The notes: generated by a model not told the origin, from the sequence alone. Numbered from the stretch's first letter, positions 48,797-60,545 are shown. The stretch is DNA of 64,000 bases from Ottelia alismoides (GCA_037367405.1 JAZKJV010006932.1:348625-412624), one strand, 5' to 3'. Made by a program: numbers and translations.

Positions 48797-50340
48797 ATAA
48801 ATTTGTTTGATAATGGGTTTTGTGGGCTGCTATAGTTCGACCTTTTTAGAGGACCTGTAGAAACCACCCATGAAATGGTGATGATATCACAGAGGCACAA
48901 CATATCATGCTGGCTTTTTTGTAATTACCTCTTTGATTCTTTACTTGTTTATTTATATGCCTTGTCATTTTATTTGCATTTCTTTTTCATATATGGTATA
49001 TTGGTGACATTCTCTCTTCTTATACATGGCTCAAAGTAACAAAACAGTTTCTTAAGAAGCCGAGGAGTTCGAGGAGACCAGAGGTTGGCTCGCACTGAGG
49101 CTAGCAAGTATGCCATACCACGTAGAAGAGAATTGACGGAGCTATATTTGCATATAATAGATTTTATATTCAGTATTCCTGCAGTGTCACATATTACACA
49201 CTTATTGTTTAGAGAGACCTTCATTTTAAGACTCACGTGTATAGTTTGGCAAACCCAAACACTTTGAGGTATTACTCGACTTCCCTTCTATGCGGGGTTG
49301 TGACCTCATCGGTTTTTTCATGGCTTTGTTTGCATTTACTTTTCTTTGTTGCTTTCGATTTTGAGTTGTCCAATCTTCTTTTTCTTTATTATTTGTGAGT
49401 GGATAGAGCCCCTGAGATTACTTTTGTTTGTTGTGTAATGGAACCGGGGCCCAAACACCATAATTCTTCTCAGGTACATATACATCAGAATTGAACTTAG
49501 TCAAAAAAACAGGTCCCTTCTCACCAATAGAAGTTTGTGCTTAGGATAGTTTTCACTTTGCATCTCATGTAGTTTAGATTTAAAATTCCTATTAGGTATA
49601 CACATGGAGAGTGTTGGAAGAATTGCAAGAATTTCTAGATCCTACATTCATCATTCATTTTCATTTACATCACATATCTAACTCTCACTCATATTTAACT
49701 CACTTAGGATAAATAAAAAATAGAAAAAACTTAATAGTTTATTTGAAAATATTCAAAAAAATGAAAATAAAAAAAAGGGATTGAAAATGAAACTCAACCC
49801 AAAATGATCGTAAAATCGAAAAGATTAAATATTGAACTCCTATGACATCAATTAGGTGTCGAATCCACATGAGTTTTATTTTTATATTGCTTGTCATGGT
49901 TTGAGCTTCCCTCTTCTTTCGTTCTTCTTGTTCATAAATCATGTTATTATTCTCTCTTCTCCTTTTACATCATATTATTTTCTTCTGTTTCATTCTTTTG
50001 CATTCATTGTCGGGTTTTCTTACTTTTGTGTGTTGTTATACTTTGGATGACTTGATCTAGAGGGGGAAAATCAACTTGAGTTGTTCATATCTTCATTTAA
50101 ATTCTTGAAATTATTTACTCTTGTCCTTAGATTGGACAACGCCTACGTATTGGGGGCCAATGCTCTCCACTTCCTCATTTGATTCTTTCTTCGCAATCGA
50201 TCTCATTTGTACGTAGGTATGTAGATGCTAAGTATATGTACAATATGAAGGTAATTTATACTCAATTGGGATTTTATTAGAAATTATTGGAAATTCATGG
50301 AGGTCCGTACAATATCTACATAGATGATTATGCCAGTTAA
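48797..50340 (+). other. Possible decayed leader of F; no gene recognised
   Basis: AT-rich sequence with frames up to 90 codons but no known domain. Its position after F's LTR suggests leader. Part of its right side may belong to G's LTR. Confidence 0.3.
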
Positions 50341-51250
50341 GGCATTTGATTGATGTTCTCTCTTTGTTTTATTTCTTGAATATTTTTATGCTTCTTTATG
50401 TGTTAAATTGTGCTTTTATGTCTAGGCATGTATTTACAATAATGTAGTATTAGGATGAAAAATGTAGGTTTTTTAAGGCTCTAAGATCAATTTTAAAGCA
50501 TTATGAGGATGAGTTATACATTCAGTACTCCCTTGTACTTAAGATTTGTTAGCCCCTCAATAAAAACTTATTCCCAGAATGAATGCAAAAATGAGTGAAG
50601 TGAAATTAGGTCCCATACGAAGTTCATGAACATAAAAAAATTAAATTGGACTAAATCCATGGATTAATAATATGATAGAACTTCTTTAGAGTTTGTATTT
50701 TAGACTCAACATTTTCCAAGTTCCACTAGTCTCTATCTAGGTTTGGCTCGAATGTCAACTTAGATTTACGAGCTCATATGGTGCACTCTTTGAATAGGGA
50801 AACCATATGTACAATGTTTGAAGTGTGTTTGCTCTTCCCACTTGAGTATATAAACTATAATTCAGTTGGCTTGACATCCTTAGATTCCTCTTTATGAGCT
50901 CTTTTCTCAAGGAGTCACATATTTCCTTCTAAGCTCAAGTGCTACCAACAAATAGAAATATGATGCATGGAGCTTGACTATATAGATTGGTTTCCTCTCT
51001 TAAGGCTTTACCGATGCAGTCAAGTCCTCTTCTTACAAGCATCTTTGTACCACTAGTCTTTGATATTGGCTTTTGTAGAACTTATTTTAAATCATTGATA
51101 CAAGTATAGATTCTTTTATCTAGCTAATTATTTTTAATCAAGGGCACTGGGTGTTTTCAATATATTTGACGGACAAAAGCGTAAGTGTACCATCTTAACA
51201 TATGATTATGTTTGCATTAGCATTCATCTAGATGGAATGGCCAACTTTTA
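50340..51250 (-). mobile_element. G: fragment of a B/C-like element, LTR end plus 3' UTR
   Basis: Around 50527 a degenerate LTR terminus (minus TACTGAATG) is followed by a PPT-like CTTAAGTACAAGGGAG and a weak TTTATTGA..CTAACAAA stem. To the right, matches to B's 3' UTR are in order, for example 'tccatggattaataatatg' near 50660 and 'ttccttctaagctcaagtgc' near 50930. Borders are approximate. Confidence 0.45.
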
Positions 51251-51805
51251 GTAGAATATTCCTAATATGAAACATTGTTCCAATGCGATCCTCTTACAAC
51301 ATTGAGATGGAGGAGATGCGTCATCATCTCGATGAATTAGTGGTCTCCAAGATCCATATAACACCTCAAGACTAGGATCAACATGACAATGCCACGTTCC
51401 ATAACAACAAGCCTAGATCATTCCGAGCAATGCTCTAGTAGTATGAATATTTAAAGACCGGAGTAGTGAGTTGGAACGCTGCTTTAGATGAAGAATAGTC
51501 TTTTAGAACTTAGCAATTCATTTTAGATGGAGGTCAATGCAACCATATGCTAAGGTTGTTCACTTTTGCTCCCATCTACCAAATAGATTGCAAACACTTA
51601 ATGCCTTTAATTTAAAATAACTAATGGGAGAAAATAATCTGCACTAATATTAATGATTCAGGGCAAATGTTACAAAAGACAACATCCAAAGTCCAATGGT
51701 CCAAGATGCTTGCAAAAAGAAGACTTGACTACACCAGTCAAGCCTCAACAAAGGAGATATGTGTATATTAGTCATGCTCTGGGTAGAAACACTTGAACTT
51801 AGAAT

Positions 51806-52032
51806 CATAGAAGGCGTATCGGCTATATATCGACGATATATCGCCCATATATCGATATCGAGATGACACCGATACGAGTACCGATATGGCAACATTTCCT
51901 CCTTTTCAAGCATTTCCTTCACAAAAGTGCATTGATCTGGGTGATATTTTGGCGATATATCGTCGGAATATCGTCAAAATATCGAATCGACACGATATCA
52001 AAACGATATCCAAATCGATATGCCCTTCCATG
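51806..52032. mobile_element. hAT-like MITE 1 (227 bp), perfect 8-bp target duplication
   Basis: Ends CATAGAAGG (51806) and CCTTCCATG (52032) form short imperfect inverted repeats. CTTAGAAT flanks it on both sides (51798-51805, 52033-52040). Element A at 13341-13350 shows the empty site with one CTTAGAA. The interior is packed with CGATAT/ATATCG on both arms. An 8-bp duplication is typical of hAT; there is no coding capacity. Confidence 0.85.
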
Positions 52033-52189
52033 CTTAGAATAAAATACATGACTCCTCTAGGAAAGAGTTGCTAAAGAGAGAAATCCAAGGGTGCCCGCCC
52101 AATTGAATGGTAAGGTATATCCTCAAGTGGGAATAGCTAACACATTTTGCACATCGTATACATTGTTTCTCTATTCAAAGTATGAAACA

Positions 52190-52645
52190 CAATGTTCAGA
52201 AAAACGACCGAGTAAGCCGCATATTCGGCCGCATACTCGTACTCGGTAGCCTTGCCGCTCCGAGTATGATGAAACGGCCATGTATGCGGGTTGACCCGCA
52301 TACTCGGCCGGGTATACCCCCTATGCGGCCGCATACTCGGCCGCTTTTCTGATAGAACTTTTTTATTTAATCTAAAATTAAATAACCCCACCCGCATAAA
52401 ACCACATACTCCCCGCATAAGACCGCATACTCCCCGCATAAAACTGCATACTCTCCCGCATAAAACCGCATACTCCCCGCATACTCTCTCGACTGAGAAT
52501 ATTACCATAAAATTAAATATTTATTTATATTTTAATAATAAAAAAATACCAAACCGCATTAAACCGCATACTCTCTCGCATACCGCATACTCTCTATGCA
52601 GTGACCCCTCCGACTGAATACCGCATAACGCCTTCCTGAACATTG
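52190..52645. mobile_element. hAT-like MITE 2 (456 bp) with CCGCATA repeats
   Basis: The left end CAATGTTCAGAAAAACG and the right end (reverse complement) CAATGTTCAGGAAGGCG agree at 14 of 17 positions, and CAATG fits the hAT terminal pattern YARNG. The flanks ATGAAACA (52182-52189) and ATGCAACG (52646-52653) match at 6 of 8, a decayed duplication. It is GC-rich in AT-rich surroundings, with many copies of CCGCATAC/GTATGCGG on both strands. Confidence 0.75.
52391..52496. repeat. 21-22 bp tandem repeat inside MITE 2
   Basis: CCCGCATA recurs at 52391, 52412, 52433, 52455 and 52476, each unit followed by a second GCATACT-type half. In translation this gives a 7-residue repeat on the minus strand, which is a by-product. 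Confidence 0.85.
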
Positions 52646-52870
52646 ATGCAACGTATGAGCTGGTAAATCTGATTTGATAGTGAGACGAACCCTAATAGAG
52701 GCTTATAGAACTTGGAGTCTATTGAGTCAAAATCCAATCTCTAAAGGAGTTCCAACATATGATTATTCCATGTGTCAGGTAAAACTCAATTATAATTTTT
52801 ACGTTCAGGAACTTGCTATGGAATCTAATTTTGTTTCACTTTCATTTTTTTGTTTATTATGTAAATAAGT

Positions 52871-52907
52871 CTTTGCTAAGAGACTAGCAAAGCTTTACTA
52901 TATGTGG
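52871..52907 (+). other. Stem-loop and decayed PPT of F
   Basis: CTTTGCTA / TAGCAAAG (52871-52878, 52885-52892) is a perfect 8-bp stem with loop AGAGAC. It is followed by TTTACTATATGTGG, a worn form of A's PPT, and the LTR start TGATGAAC at 52908. Confidence 0.65.
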
Positions 52908-54120
52908 TGATGAACTCGTGATTCATACACCTAATACATGAACATTAAGCTTATAACATTTACAAACACTAACACTTGCATCTTAAAAAATGCATTATTG
53001 TAAATACATACCTAGAAATAAGAGGAAAAAATTAACACATAAATAAGCACTTAAATATTCAAGAATAGAACCAAGAGATATCACGAATAAAACTCGCATC
53101 TATCTATATTCACATGTATATATAATGTAAACCTCTACTAATTTGTAGCGATTACTACTCCATTCAATTGAGGAGAATGTACATATATATCACACTAACT
53201 CAAGAAAATTGTGAAAAAGTATTTACATGTTTATTCGGTAAATCAAGCTAGACCCTAATTCATTGTTTTCATATGCTTCCAAGTTAGAATTCTCATATAG
53301 ACAATCACATATTTAACCATATTAACATTTAAAATATTATATACATGATTTACCTTTCTAAGAAGACTAATTTTAAGGTTTTTGAAGTTCGTATGTAAAA
53401 GTTATGTTTTCAATCTATATGGTATAATAAACAATAGACCTGGTTAGAACATAATCATTTTTTGCATAAAAATACCTTATTATTTTTTAATTTATTTTGC
53501 CCTTGTTTCTTATTATGTAATATGACTAACCACATATAACTAAAATCCAAAACATCTAACATTTTCCAGAAAAGGCATTAAAAATATCTATGTATGTCCG
53601 TGCCATTATATGTCTATATTTCAGAGCTGATATATATTATATATATTCCTTAAGAAATATATCTAATATGTATTATACATTATATTTAAATATAAAATAG
53701 AACATATATTATTAAAATAATAATCAAGAAAAAAATGTAAAAATCCTAAAAAGGTATTTTCTAGGTTTATACCTATAAAAAACTTACAAAAATGTAACTA
53801 TAAGAAGATGCCCTATTTTGAACATATTTTCTTATGATAATTGTATACCACCTCAAGATTTACAACTTTTATTTCTATCGCATTTTGATTTAATGTCTTT
53901 AAAGATTTTTATATTTAATTTGTGATTTCTCTTTGCATGATATGTCCCGGTCCACTCTTTGGTCTCTTTGTGCCACTTGAACCTGCTTGATTAGGCATAA
54001 CTAGTGCATATAACTTGCTATAGACCATCCCTTTGGGCCAAGTCAAAACCTGATGTTTTTTAGCTCTTGATTGTTCATCTAACCTAAACATCATCATCTC
54101 GTTATTGACATAGGGTCAAA
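52908..54120 (+). repeat. 3' LTR of F, 5' part
   Basis: Starts TGATGAACTCGTGATTCAT. The stretch near 53360-53400 ('agactaatttt..gttcgtatg') matches A 14080-14110. AT-rich and without supported genes. It passes into chromovirus sequence near 54130, by insertion or deletion that cannot be resolved here. Confidence 0.55.
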
Positions 54121-54137
54121 CAAGAATCATTGTTCCT

Positions 54138-56560
54138 TACCACAAATTGATCTTCTCCATCAACTTCAGGGGTCATCTATTTTCTTCAAGATTGACTTAT
54201 TATCTGGCAACCATGTCAATTAAGGAAGCATATGTTCTAAAGTAGTCATTTAGATAAGGTATGGGCGCTATGAGTTGTTAGTGATGCCATTTGACCTGGC
54301 AAATGTGGCAACAACATTCCTAGACATGATCGATAAGGTGTCCATTCCTTCCATGATAGTTATATCATTGCATTCCCTTGCTGACATTTTGTCTACTCGA
54401 GGGATGAGTAGCAACATTATACGCAATTGCAATTGGTATAGAGGGCATTGAGGATGTAAAAGTTGTACGTAATATATAATAAATGTAAGTTATCGATCCA
54501 ACAAGTGTAATTTATTGGCTACATCATCTTTAGTGAATCCATCTAAGATTGAAGCGGTTTTGGATGGAACGACAAAAGAACATTTCAGAAGATCGTAGTT
54601 TTCTAGGTTAGTTCATGAAGGGATTTCCTAGATATCCTTATCATCCAACTGACAAAAAAAGGGAATCCATAAACTTGGATAGATAAGCACTAAAAAACTT
54701 CCACATTCTAAAGGTGAAGCTCACTAGAACTCCCATTCTAGTGATTCCCTTTGGAAACCATGGATTCATAATTTACACTTAGGGTTTGGGTACAATCATG
54801 ATGTTGTATGGTAAGGTTGTTGCATACTCATAAGGGTAGTTGAAGCCATATGAGTAAAATTATCCAACACATAATATGGAGTTAGCGGTTTTGGTCTTCT
54901 CTCTTAAGACTCGGAGGGACTAACTTTATGGGGTATCCTAAATTTTCAAAGATATTACGAGCGTCAATCATTTGTTAAATTAGAAGGAGATCAATATGGG
55001 GCAATGATGCTAGATGGAGATCCTAAAGGATTGTGAATGCACCATCTATATCATACTCGCAAGGCAAATGTGGTAGTTGATGCACTTAGTTTCAAGCCAC
55101 ATTCGAGTGAGTCTCATCTCCATCTTAAGGAATCATATCTTCTTGCAAATCTTAGAGATTTCCATCCCTTTCAAAGTAGTAGAGAGGTTATCATTATTTC
55201 ATCACCAAATCGATGTGAGGTAATTAACATGATCATTTAGGGAAACATGTAGATTAGAGTTCCAAAGACTCAAGAACAAGGCACTCTAGGTGACCTTAAT
55301 TGGATTTTCTGATCATGATGGCATCCTATGGGATGGTTGAAGTGCTTGTGTGTTGCGACGGATATGTAACTAAAGGGATGAAATCATGCATGAGGAAAAC
55401 AACTTTCGACTGCCAATACATATAGGTGGCACCAAGATGTACACGGATTTCAAGAAGAACTTTTGGTGGAAACAAATAAGAAGAGATGGTGCCAAGTTAA
55501 TGGCCAAGTGAATGGGATGTCATTAGGTAAATATTGAGCATAAGCGACTAATTAGACGTTTACATTCTTTTCCATTCCTAAGTAGGAGTGGGAAGATATA
55601 TCAAGGACTTTGTATTAGGACTTCCTAAATACGTTAGTGAACATGATGCCATTTGGGTGGGAGTTTATAGTCTCACAAAGTTGGCACACTTAATACTAGT
55701 GAGTATACAGTATACCGATGCACAGTTGGCCCTAATCTTCATCAAGGAGAATATCGGCCCTCATAAACAAATGAAGCATATTGTTTCTGACCATGATCTA
55801 AGGTTTGCCTCCCATTACTAGCAAGAGTTTATGGATTCATTGTAAGTGCAATCATGTCTCAATGCTTACCATCTTCAAACTAAGGGCTAACCAAAAGGAT
55901 TATAAACCTTTGAGAATCATTTTTGAGCATGCATGATAGAGTGGAAGGAGTCTCCGAAGGATCACTAGCAATTAGTAGAATCACATACAATAACAATTTC
56001 CATGCTAGAATGAGCATGCCCCCCTTTTAGCCATTGTATGGAGGAGACACATTTGAGATGACGGGATGTTAGACATAACCTTTTACACAAGGTGAAATTC
56101 CTAGAGGAGATTGTAAAGCAGTCACAATGATTTTTGCTTATAGGCTTGTGCTTTCCCCTCTCACAGTTAGAGTACATGATGTTTTCCACATTTCTAATAT
56201 GAGGAAGTATATGCACAATCCATAACAAGTCATTATCCAAATATTTAGGTCAACACGAATCTAACTTACCTTGAAGAAATGATTTGAATTGTATACTTCT
56301 CGATAAAGTACTTGAGGCAATAAAAGATACACTGATTGAAGGTTCTCTATCAACGGGTAGATGTCCAAGAAGGTCATATGGGAGTCAAAGGCAAACATGC
56401 GGTGAGACTATCATCGTCTTTTTGAAGGTAACCTCTAAACATAAACCTTGTATTTTTAATGCTGTTATCACTTATAGTAATAGGTTGAACTATTTTAATG
56501 CTGTTATTACTATATGCGATGGGGCTCAACCTTTTCAAGTTTGTTATATCTTACACATAT
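54138..56560 (+). pseudogene. pol: E: decayed chromovirus pol (RT, RNase H, integrase)
   Basis: Fragments on the plus strand in shifting frames: RT (LPQID, FFKIDLLSG, RYELLVMPFDL; 54138-54330), the RNase H tail (KVVAYS, ELAVLVFSLK; 54815-54900), the linker (KANVVVDALS; 55060-55090), integrase core (55588-55900: GLPK, HDAIWV, SLTKLAHL, IVSDHDLRF), and the C-terminal VHDVFHISNMRKY (56165-56210). The style is that of the Tekay/Del group of chromoviruses. Gag, protease, most of RT including the YxDD segment, and PBS were not found; a chromodomain may lie in 56280-56420. Many stops. Confidence 0.78.
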
Positions 56561-56566
56561 CCTCTT

Positions 56567-56586
56567 AAGTCTCGAGGACAAGACTT
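56567..56586 (+). other. Stem-loop before E's LTR
   Basis: AAGTCT, loop CGAGGACA, AGACTT, ending 27 bases before the LTR start at 56614. It parallels the stem-loops of the Athila-like copies although E is a different lineage. Confidence 0.55.
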
Positions 56587-56613
56587 GCTTTCAAGTTGTT
56601 ATGGTATAAATCT

Positions 56614-58700
56614 TGATGAACCTATGATTCATCATCTTAATATTTGAATCTTAGCTTGAATTCATGAACAAAACACTAAACATGTTCCCTTAAAATCAAT
56701 AATATGACAAAATACATTTTTCAATAAAGATGAACTAATGATGTGTATTTATCTTATAAATAAGTCCGCAAACTACTTCAGAATAAAAACAACAAAATTA
56801 AATATTGAAAAATTGTTTGTAAATATTTCCTTGTAAAGAGACAAACTTCACTATCTTTAATAAATTCATATTAACTTCTATTGATTTAATTCTTTATCTC
56901 GTTTGTATATATGTACACACAAAAGTATATATAAATTCCATTTTAAATAAATGACTTTAGATCTTAAACCAAAGAAGTCGTAAAGACCAACTTCCCAACT
57001 AAATTCAAGTTTTATATGAACTCCAAATTTACCAGAATCACATTTAGATTTTAAGTTATAGAATTATCTAACCAATTAAGTGATTTCATTAGAATATGAG
57101 CTTGTTTGGAAAATATCGATTTCAGGACATAATTATACTTTGTAAATATTTACTAATGTTACTTTATGGAATCATATACATAAATAATTCTTCTTAATTT
57201 ATTTAATTTTTATTTAATTCATTTTTATGTTTTAATAAAAACAATAAAATAAAAATCCAAAAAATATCAAAACCAAAGAAAATGATGTGTTATGTCTTTG
57301 TATATACTATAAATACACATTATTTCTTTAATTTTATTTGACTTTTTCTTAATTATTAAAAAATAAAAAAAATTAGTATTCTATGTAAATATGTGTTTAG
57401 TATTTTTGTATTTTTATTTTGTAAATATTATTTTTCAAAATCAAAGAAAAATATAAAACACTAAGAAATAGCGTTTTAAGTAACTAAAATACCCTCAAAA
57501 AATTAATACATATATTGGTTTATTTTTCATGTAGTCGACCGTACTTAATTATGGGAAAAGGGAAAAGACTTTGTCGTTGTATATTTTATTTATTTTGCAT
57601 TTGATATCGTAACTGAAATTGTACATCTCATTGAGACCTACAAGTCCCATTAAGATCTTTTTTCCTTTTTCTTTTATTGCTGCCTGCTTTTATTTCTTTC
57701 ATTAATTTCTTCTTTATTGCTGGCCAAACTTTGACCAAGCAACCAACTTGGCGCCCTTCCATTCGTCTCCACCATCATTTAATCCACCTCTCTCTTATTC
57801 TTCCACTCCACCGATCACTCCATTTCGAGAGTTGACCCACATGTCAACTCCCCAACTCCCTGACATTCTACACTCCAACCTCCTGCAACCCAAATTTGCT
57901 CTAATCATAACTGATCCCTCCCCACTCCTCGTCAGCAACCTCCTCTCCAGCTTTCTCATTTGATAACCATCAAGCCACGACCTCCACCTTCTCCTCGCCA
58001 GAACCACAACTCCCCAACTACAAGCTTGATGTTCAAAAACCAAACCTAGCTCACTATATTTCTTGTCTTCCAATTGAGAGACGAGTGTCCAATGGCTCCC
58101 TCATGTTATAGGTGACAACTACAACATGTTCAAGGAAAGCAATGGTGGCCATGTCTGATTCGTGGAAAGATCCACATGCAAGTGACTCGTGTTGTAGTTC
58201 TTCTTCAAGAAGTTGTTGAGATTCTCCATGTCCCCGCCAACTTGGATAGAAGTGACAACAGGATTAGCAGTTTAACTCCTCCATCTCGAAGCGCTCTCCA
58301 TGTAACCTTCCTCTTATCTTATTGCTTTTTCTTATGTTTTTCCTATTTCCGTTTGTTGTCCTCCTCTTCCTCCATTGTCTTCTTCTTGCTCACGAAACCC
58401 ATCCCAATTTTCAGATTGATTCACCTCAACAACGGAAACCCCACGCTTCTCCTTTTACCATCCATAGTCCAAAATGACTCTTTAAGAGTTATTTAAGTCA
58501 AGGTCGTGACCTCCATTCGATTTTGGTGTCAAAACCTCTTGCAACCTAGATCTCATTTAACAAGACATCTAGGGACATCTCCCTTTAAGCACCCATTGTG
58601 AATTTTTTTTTGCACATATAGGTGTATGACAATCATTGTCCCATTTAGATATAGCTCCTTCGCCTACCATTAAATTCTCCTGCCCACCACCACCAATCAA
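56614..58700 (+). repeat. LTR-like sequence following E
   Basis: Starts TGATGAACCTATGATTCATCA right after E's worn PPT region. The stretch 57598-57700 ('catctcattgagacctacaag') resembles A's LTR at 14225-14290. The right end is not defined; 58700 is approximate. Frames here (up to 106 codons) show no known domain. Confidence 0.5.
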
Positions 58701-59062
58701 CAACTCGTCTCCTCAGCAACAACAATCGTTTTTTCTTGAGGTATCAACTCCTCTCCTTTGATTAGAGTCTCTACAACTGATAGTCCCCTCTTCCATTTCT
58801 ATAGTGCAGGGGGGAGCAATAAGCAATGTTTGAGGCGTAGAGGGTTCTTGAGGAACCTCTCCTTGTGCAGACCAACACCCTTTTGGTATGAGAGCAACAA
58901 CATGGTTGTTCATGACGTATGTCTCAATGGTATCATTTATAGTCATCCTTGAGGTTATTTCCTTCTTCCAAGAGAGATCTTGCATCGTTGATATTCACTC
59001 GACTTTTGGCTAGAGCAATTTGATAGACTAGATCAAGTCCTCATCATCAATGATCTTGCAAC
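58701..59062. other. No gene recognised
   Basis: About 360 bp left of MITE 3. Possibly the tail of the preceding LTR. The 90-codon minus frame here has no recognisable features. Confidence 0.3.
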
Positions 59063-59602
59063 TAGAGGTGTCAGAAAAATCTTGAGTTCGATATTTGCTC
59101 GGGTTCGTGTTATTAAAAGTTCGATTTAGATTTGATTTGAAAATAAGCGAACCAAACCTTGATATAGGTTTGGGCTCGTTCATTTAAACGAACCGAACCT
59201 TGATATGGTAAGTTCACTCAAGTTTAGTTCTTTAAAAGTTCGATAGATAATATATCATATACATATTTATATATTTATATGTTATTTTTACTTAAAAAAT
59301 TATATGAAAAATGAGGAATTTGCACCATGATGCAAACACGGTACATGCATAAAAGTTCACGGCCTTGAAAAGACATACCGAATGGTTGTGATCATTCCAC
59401 ATTCCCAAAATATTTAGATTCCAAGAAGTTTCACTGCTAATGGAACCTTAAATGAATCGAACTTTCACGAATTAGGATCGAGCTGAACCGAACTTTAACA
59501 TCATTTTCATTTTATCGAACCGAACATAACCCGAACCTTTAAAAATACTAATCGAACCAAACATGAGTAAATTCACACAGATTCTGGTCGTTTATACCCT
59601 TA
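59063..59602. mobile_element. hAT-like MITE 3 (540 bp), perfect 8-bp target duplication
   Basis: The ends TAGAG and (reverse complement) TAAGG both fit YARNG. CTTGCAAC is found directly on both sides (59055-59062, 59603-59610). The interior carries repeated CGAACCGAAC-type motifs near both ends, as subterminal repeats do in hAT elements. No coding frame. Confidence 0.85.
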
Positions 59603-59610
59603 CTTGCAAC

Positions 59611-59897
59611 TTCTCATGAGATTTTAAGGAAGGACTATATATTTTTTAAAATTTAAGTATAGCACTTAATAAATTCCCCATTACTAATTACTTCGTTTCT
59701 CATATCTATAATGAGGTTTCGAGGATTGTTAAAGCAAGGAGCATTCATTGCCAATGACCATTTTCTTCATTTATTTGAAACATACCAAAGCATATTTTAT
59801 AATAAATCCCTCTCCTATGCATATCTAAATAGCATACATATATCAAAGATCAAATGAACGGAAGCAGTGATAACAATATAATAGAAGTCAGGACATA
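59611..59897. other. No gene recognised
   Basis: AT-rich spacer between MITE 3 and the reading frame at 59898. It would hold the 3' flank of that frame; no obvious polyadenylation cluster was identified. Confidence 0.4.
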
Positions 59898-60545
59898 TTA
59901 CAACCAAACTGCTTGGAGACGGGTAACAAGCTGCGCCGCCAATCCCTTTTGGATGACAAATCTAATTCTTCGGAACACAACATCCATAGACCTGGGAACC
60001 ATAACATTGCTATGCATAATTTTCTGGACCCTCTTAAGGAGCTCTACAACTTTAGATGCAAAGAACCCAAAGGTATCAAACCCGAAAGGGATGAAGACAT
60101 GTTGATTGTCAATACAAGCCTTCTCATGTTTAGCAACTTTGGCTGAGACAGCTTTCTGTGCTGCGTATTCCGCAGTAAAATCACTTTTTATAAGACCAAC
60201 TAACAAAGTCACTCCAGTTAAATCAACACATACATGTTTTCCTCCAGCCCAACCAAAAATTAAAACATCCACTGGTCTGAGTGTGGATCTCCCCTCGTGT
60301 GGATCAGACAAAAAATTCATATGCATTTCAAGACCATCAATAGGGATAGCTAGAAGAAAATCTTGAGCATGGTCATATTGCAAGCATCGAAAAATTGCCT
60401 TTTGTCTAGCTGTCATGTCAAATTCAACCTCAATGTCTTTGACAATTTTGCTAAAACGGGAACTCGTCAAATCATTCTGAGCTTTAGGGGGAATGGTATC
60501 CTTATTAGCAAAACTTGTAAGATCTTGAATGTAAATAAGAAACAT
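59898..60545 (-). CDS. Partial RT-associated plant protein, C-terminal nuclease-like domain
   Basis: An intact 215-codon frame with Met at 60545. Readable parts are TARQKAIFRCLQ and HAQDFLLAIPIDGL (residues about 45-72), then HEGRSTLRPVDVLIFGW, GKHVCVDLTGV (residues about 83-113), a helix-rich AKHEKAC..NQHVFIPFGFDTFGF, and a conserved tail ending VIQKGLAAQLVTRLQ. I recognise this as a family common in plants and usually labelled reverse-transcriptase-domain containing; that is recollection. RPVDV...VCVDLT resembles the acidic core of PD-(D/E)XK nucleases. Between residues 72 and 76 a zinc-finger-bearing stretch normal for the family appears deleted. It is probably a retroelement or captured fragment, not a full host gene, but the open frame is notable beside the decayed elements. 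Confidence 0.6.
   Translation of the reverse strand: MFLIYIQDLTSFANKDTIPPKAQNDLTSSRFSKIVKDIEVEFDMTARQKAIFRCLQYDHAQDFLLAIPIDGLEMHMNFLSDPHEGRSTLRPVDVLIFGWAGGKHVCVDLTGVTLLVGLIKSDFTAEYAAQKAVSAKVAKHEKACIDNQHVFIPFGFDTFGFFASKVVELLKRVQKIMHSNVMVPRSMDVVFRRIRFVIQKGLAAQLVTRLQAVWL

Larger units (their letters stand above)
51250..52907 (+). other. 3' UTR of F, split by two MITEs
   Basis: From about 51690 it matches A's 3' UTR from about 13240: the stretch with 'cttgaacttagaa' and 'ctaggaaagagtt' corresponds to A 13335-13375. After 52654 it matches A 13490-13738 up to the PPT. F's whole coding part is missing. No gene is supported. Confidence 0.55.

Noticed and set aside
52391..52496. Regular repeats resembling a CRISPR array
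   Set aside because: Units are contiguous with no unique spacers, the repeat is a direct tandem in a MITE, and the DNA is plant.
52137..52508. Minus-strand frame with a 7-residue MRGVCGF-like repeat
   Set aside because: It is the translation of the 21-bp tandem inside MITE 2; ends and duplications show a transposon, not a gene.
57748..57963. 71-codon Pro/Ser-rich plus frame
   Set aside because: Lies in LTR-like sequence after E, with no domain and an overlapping minus frame of similar length.
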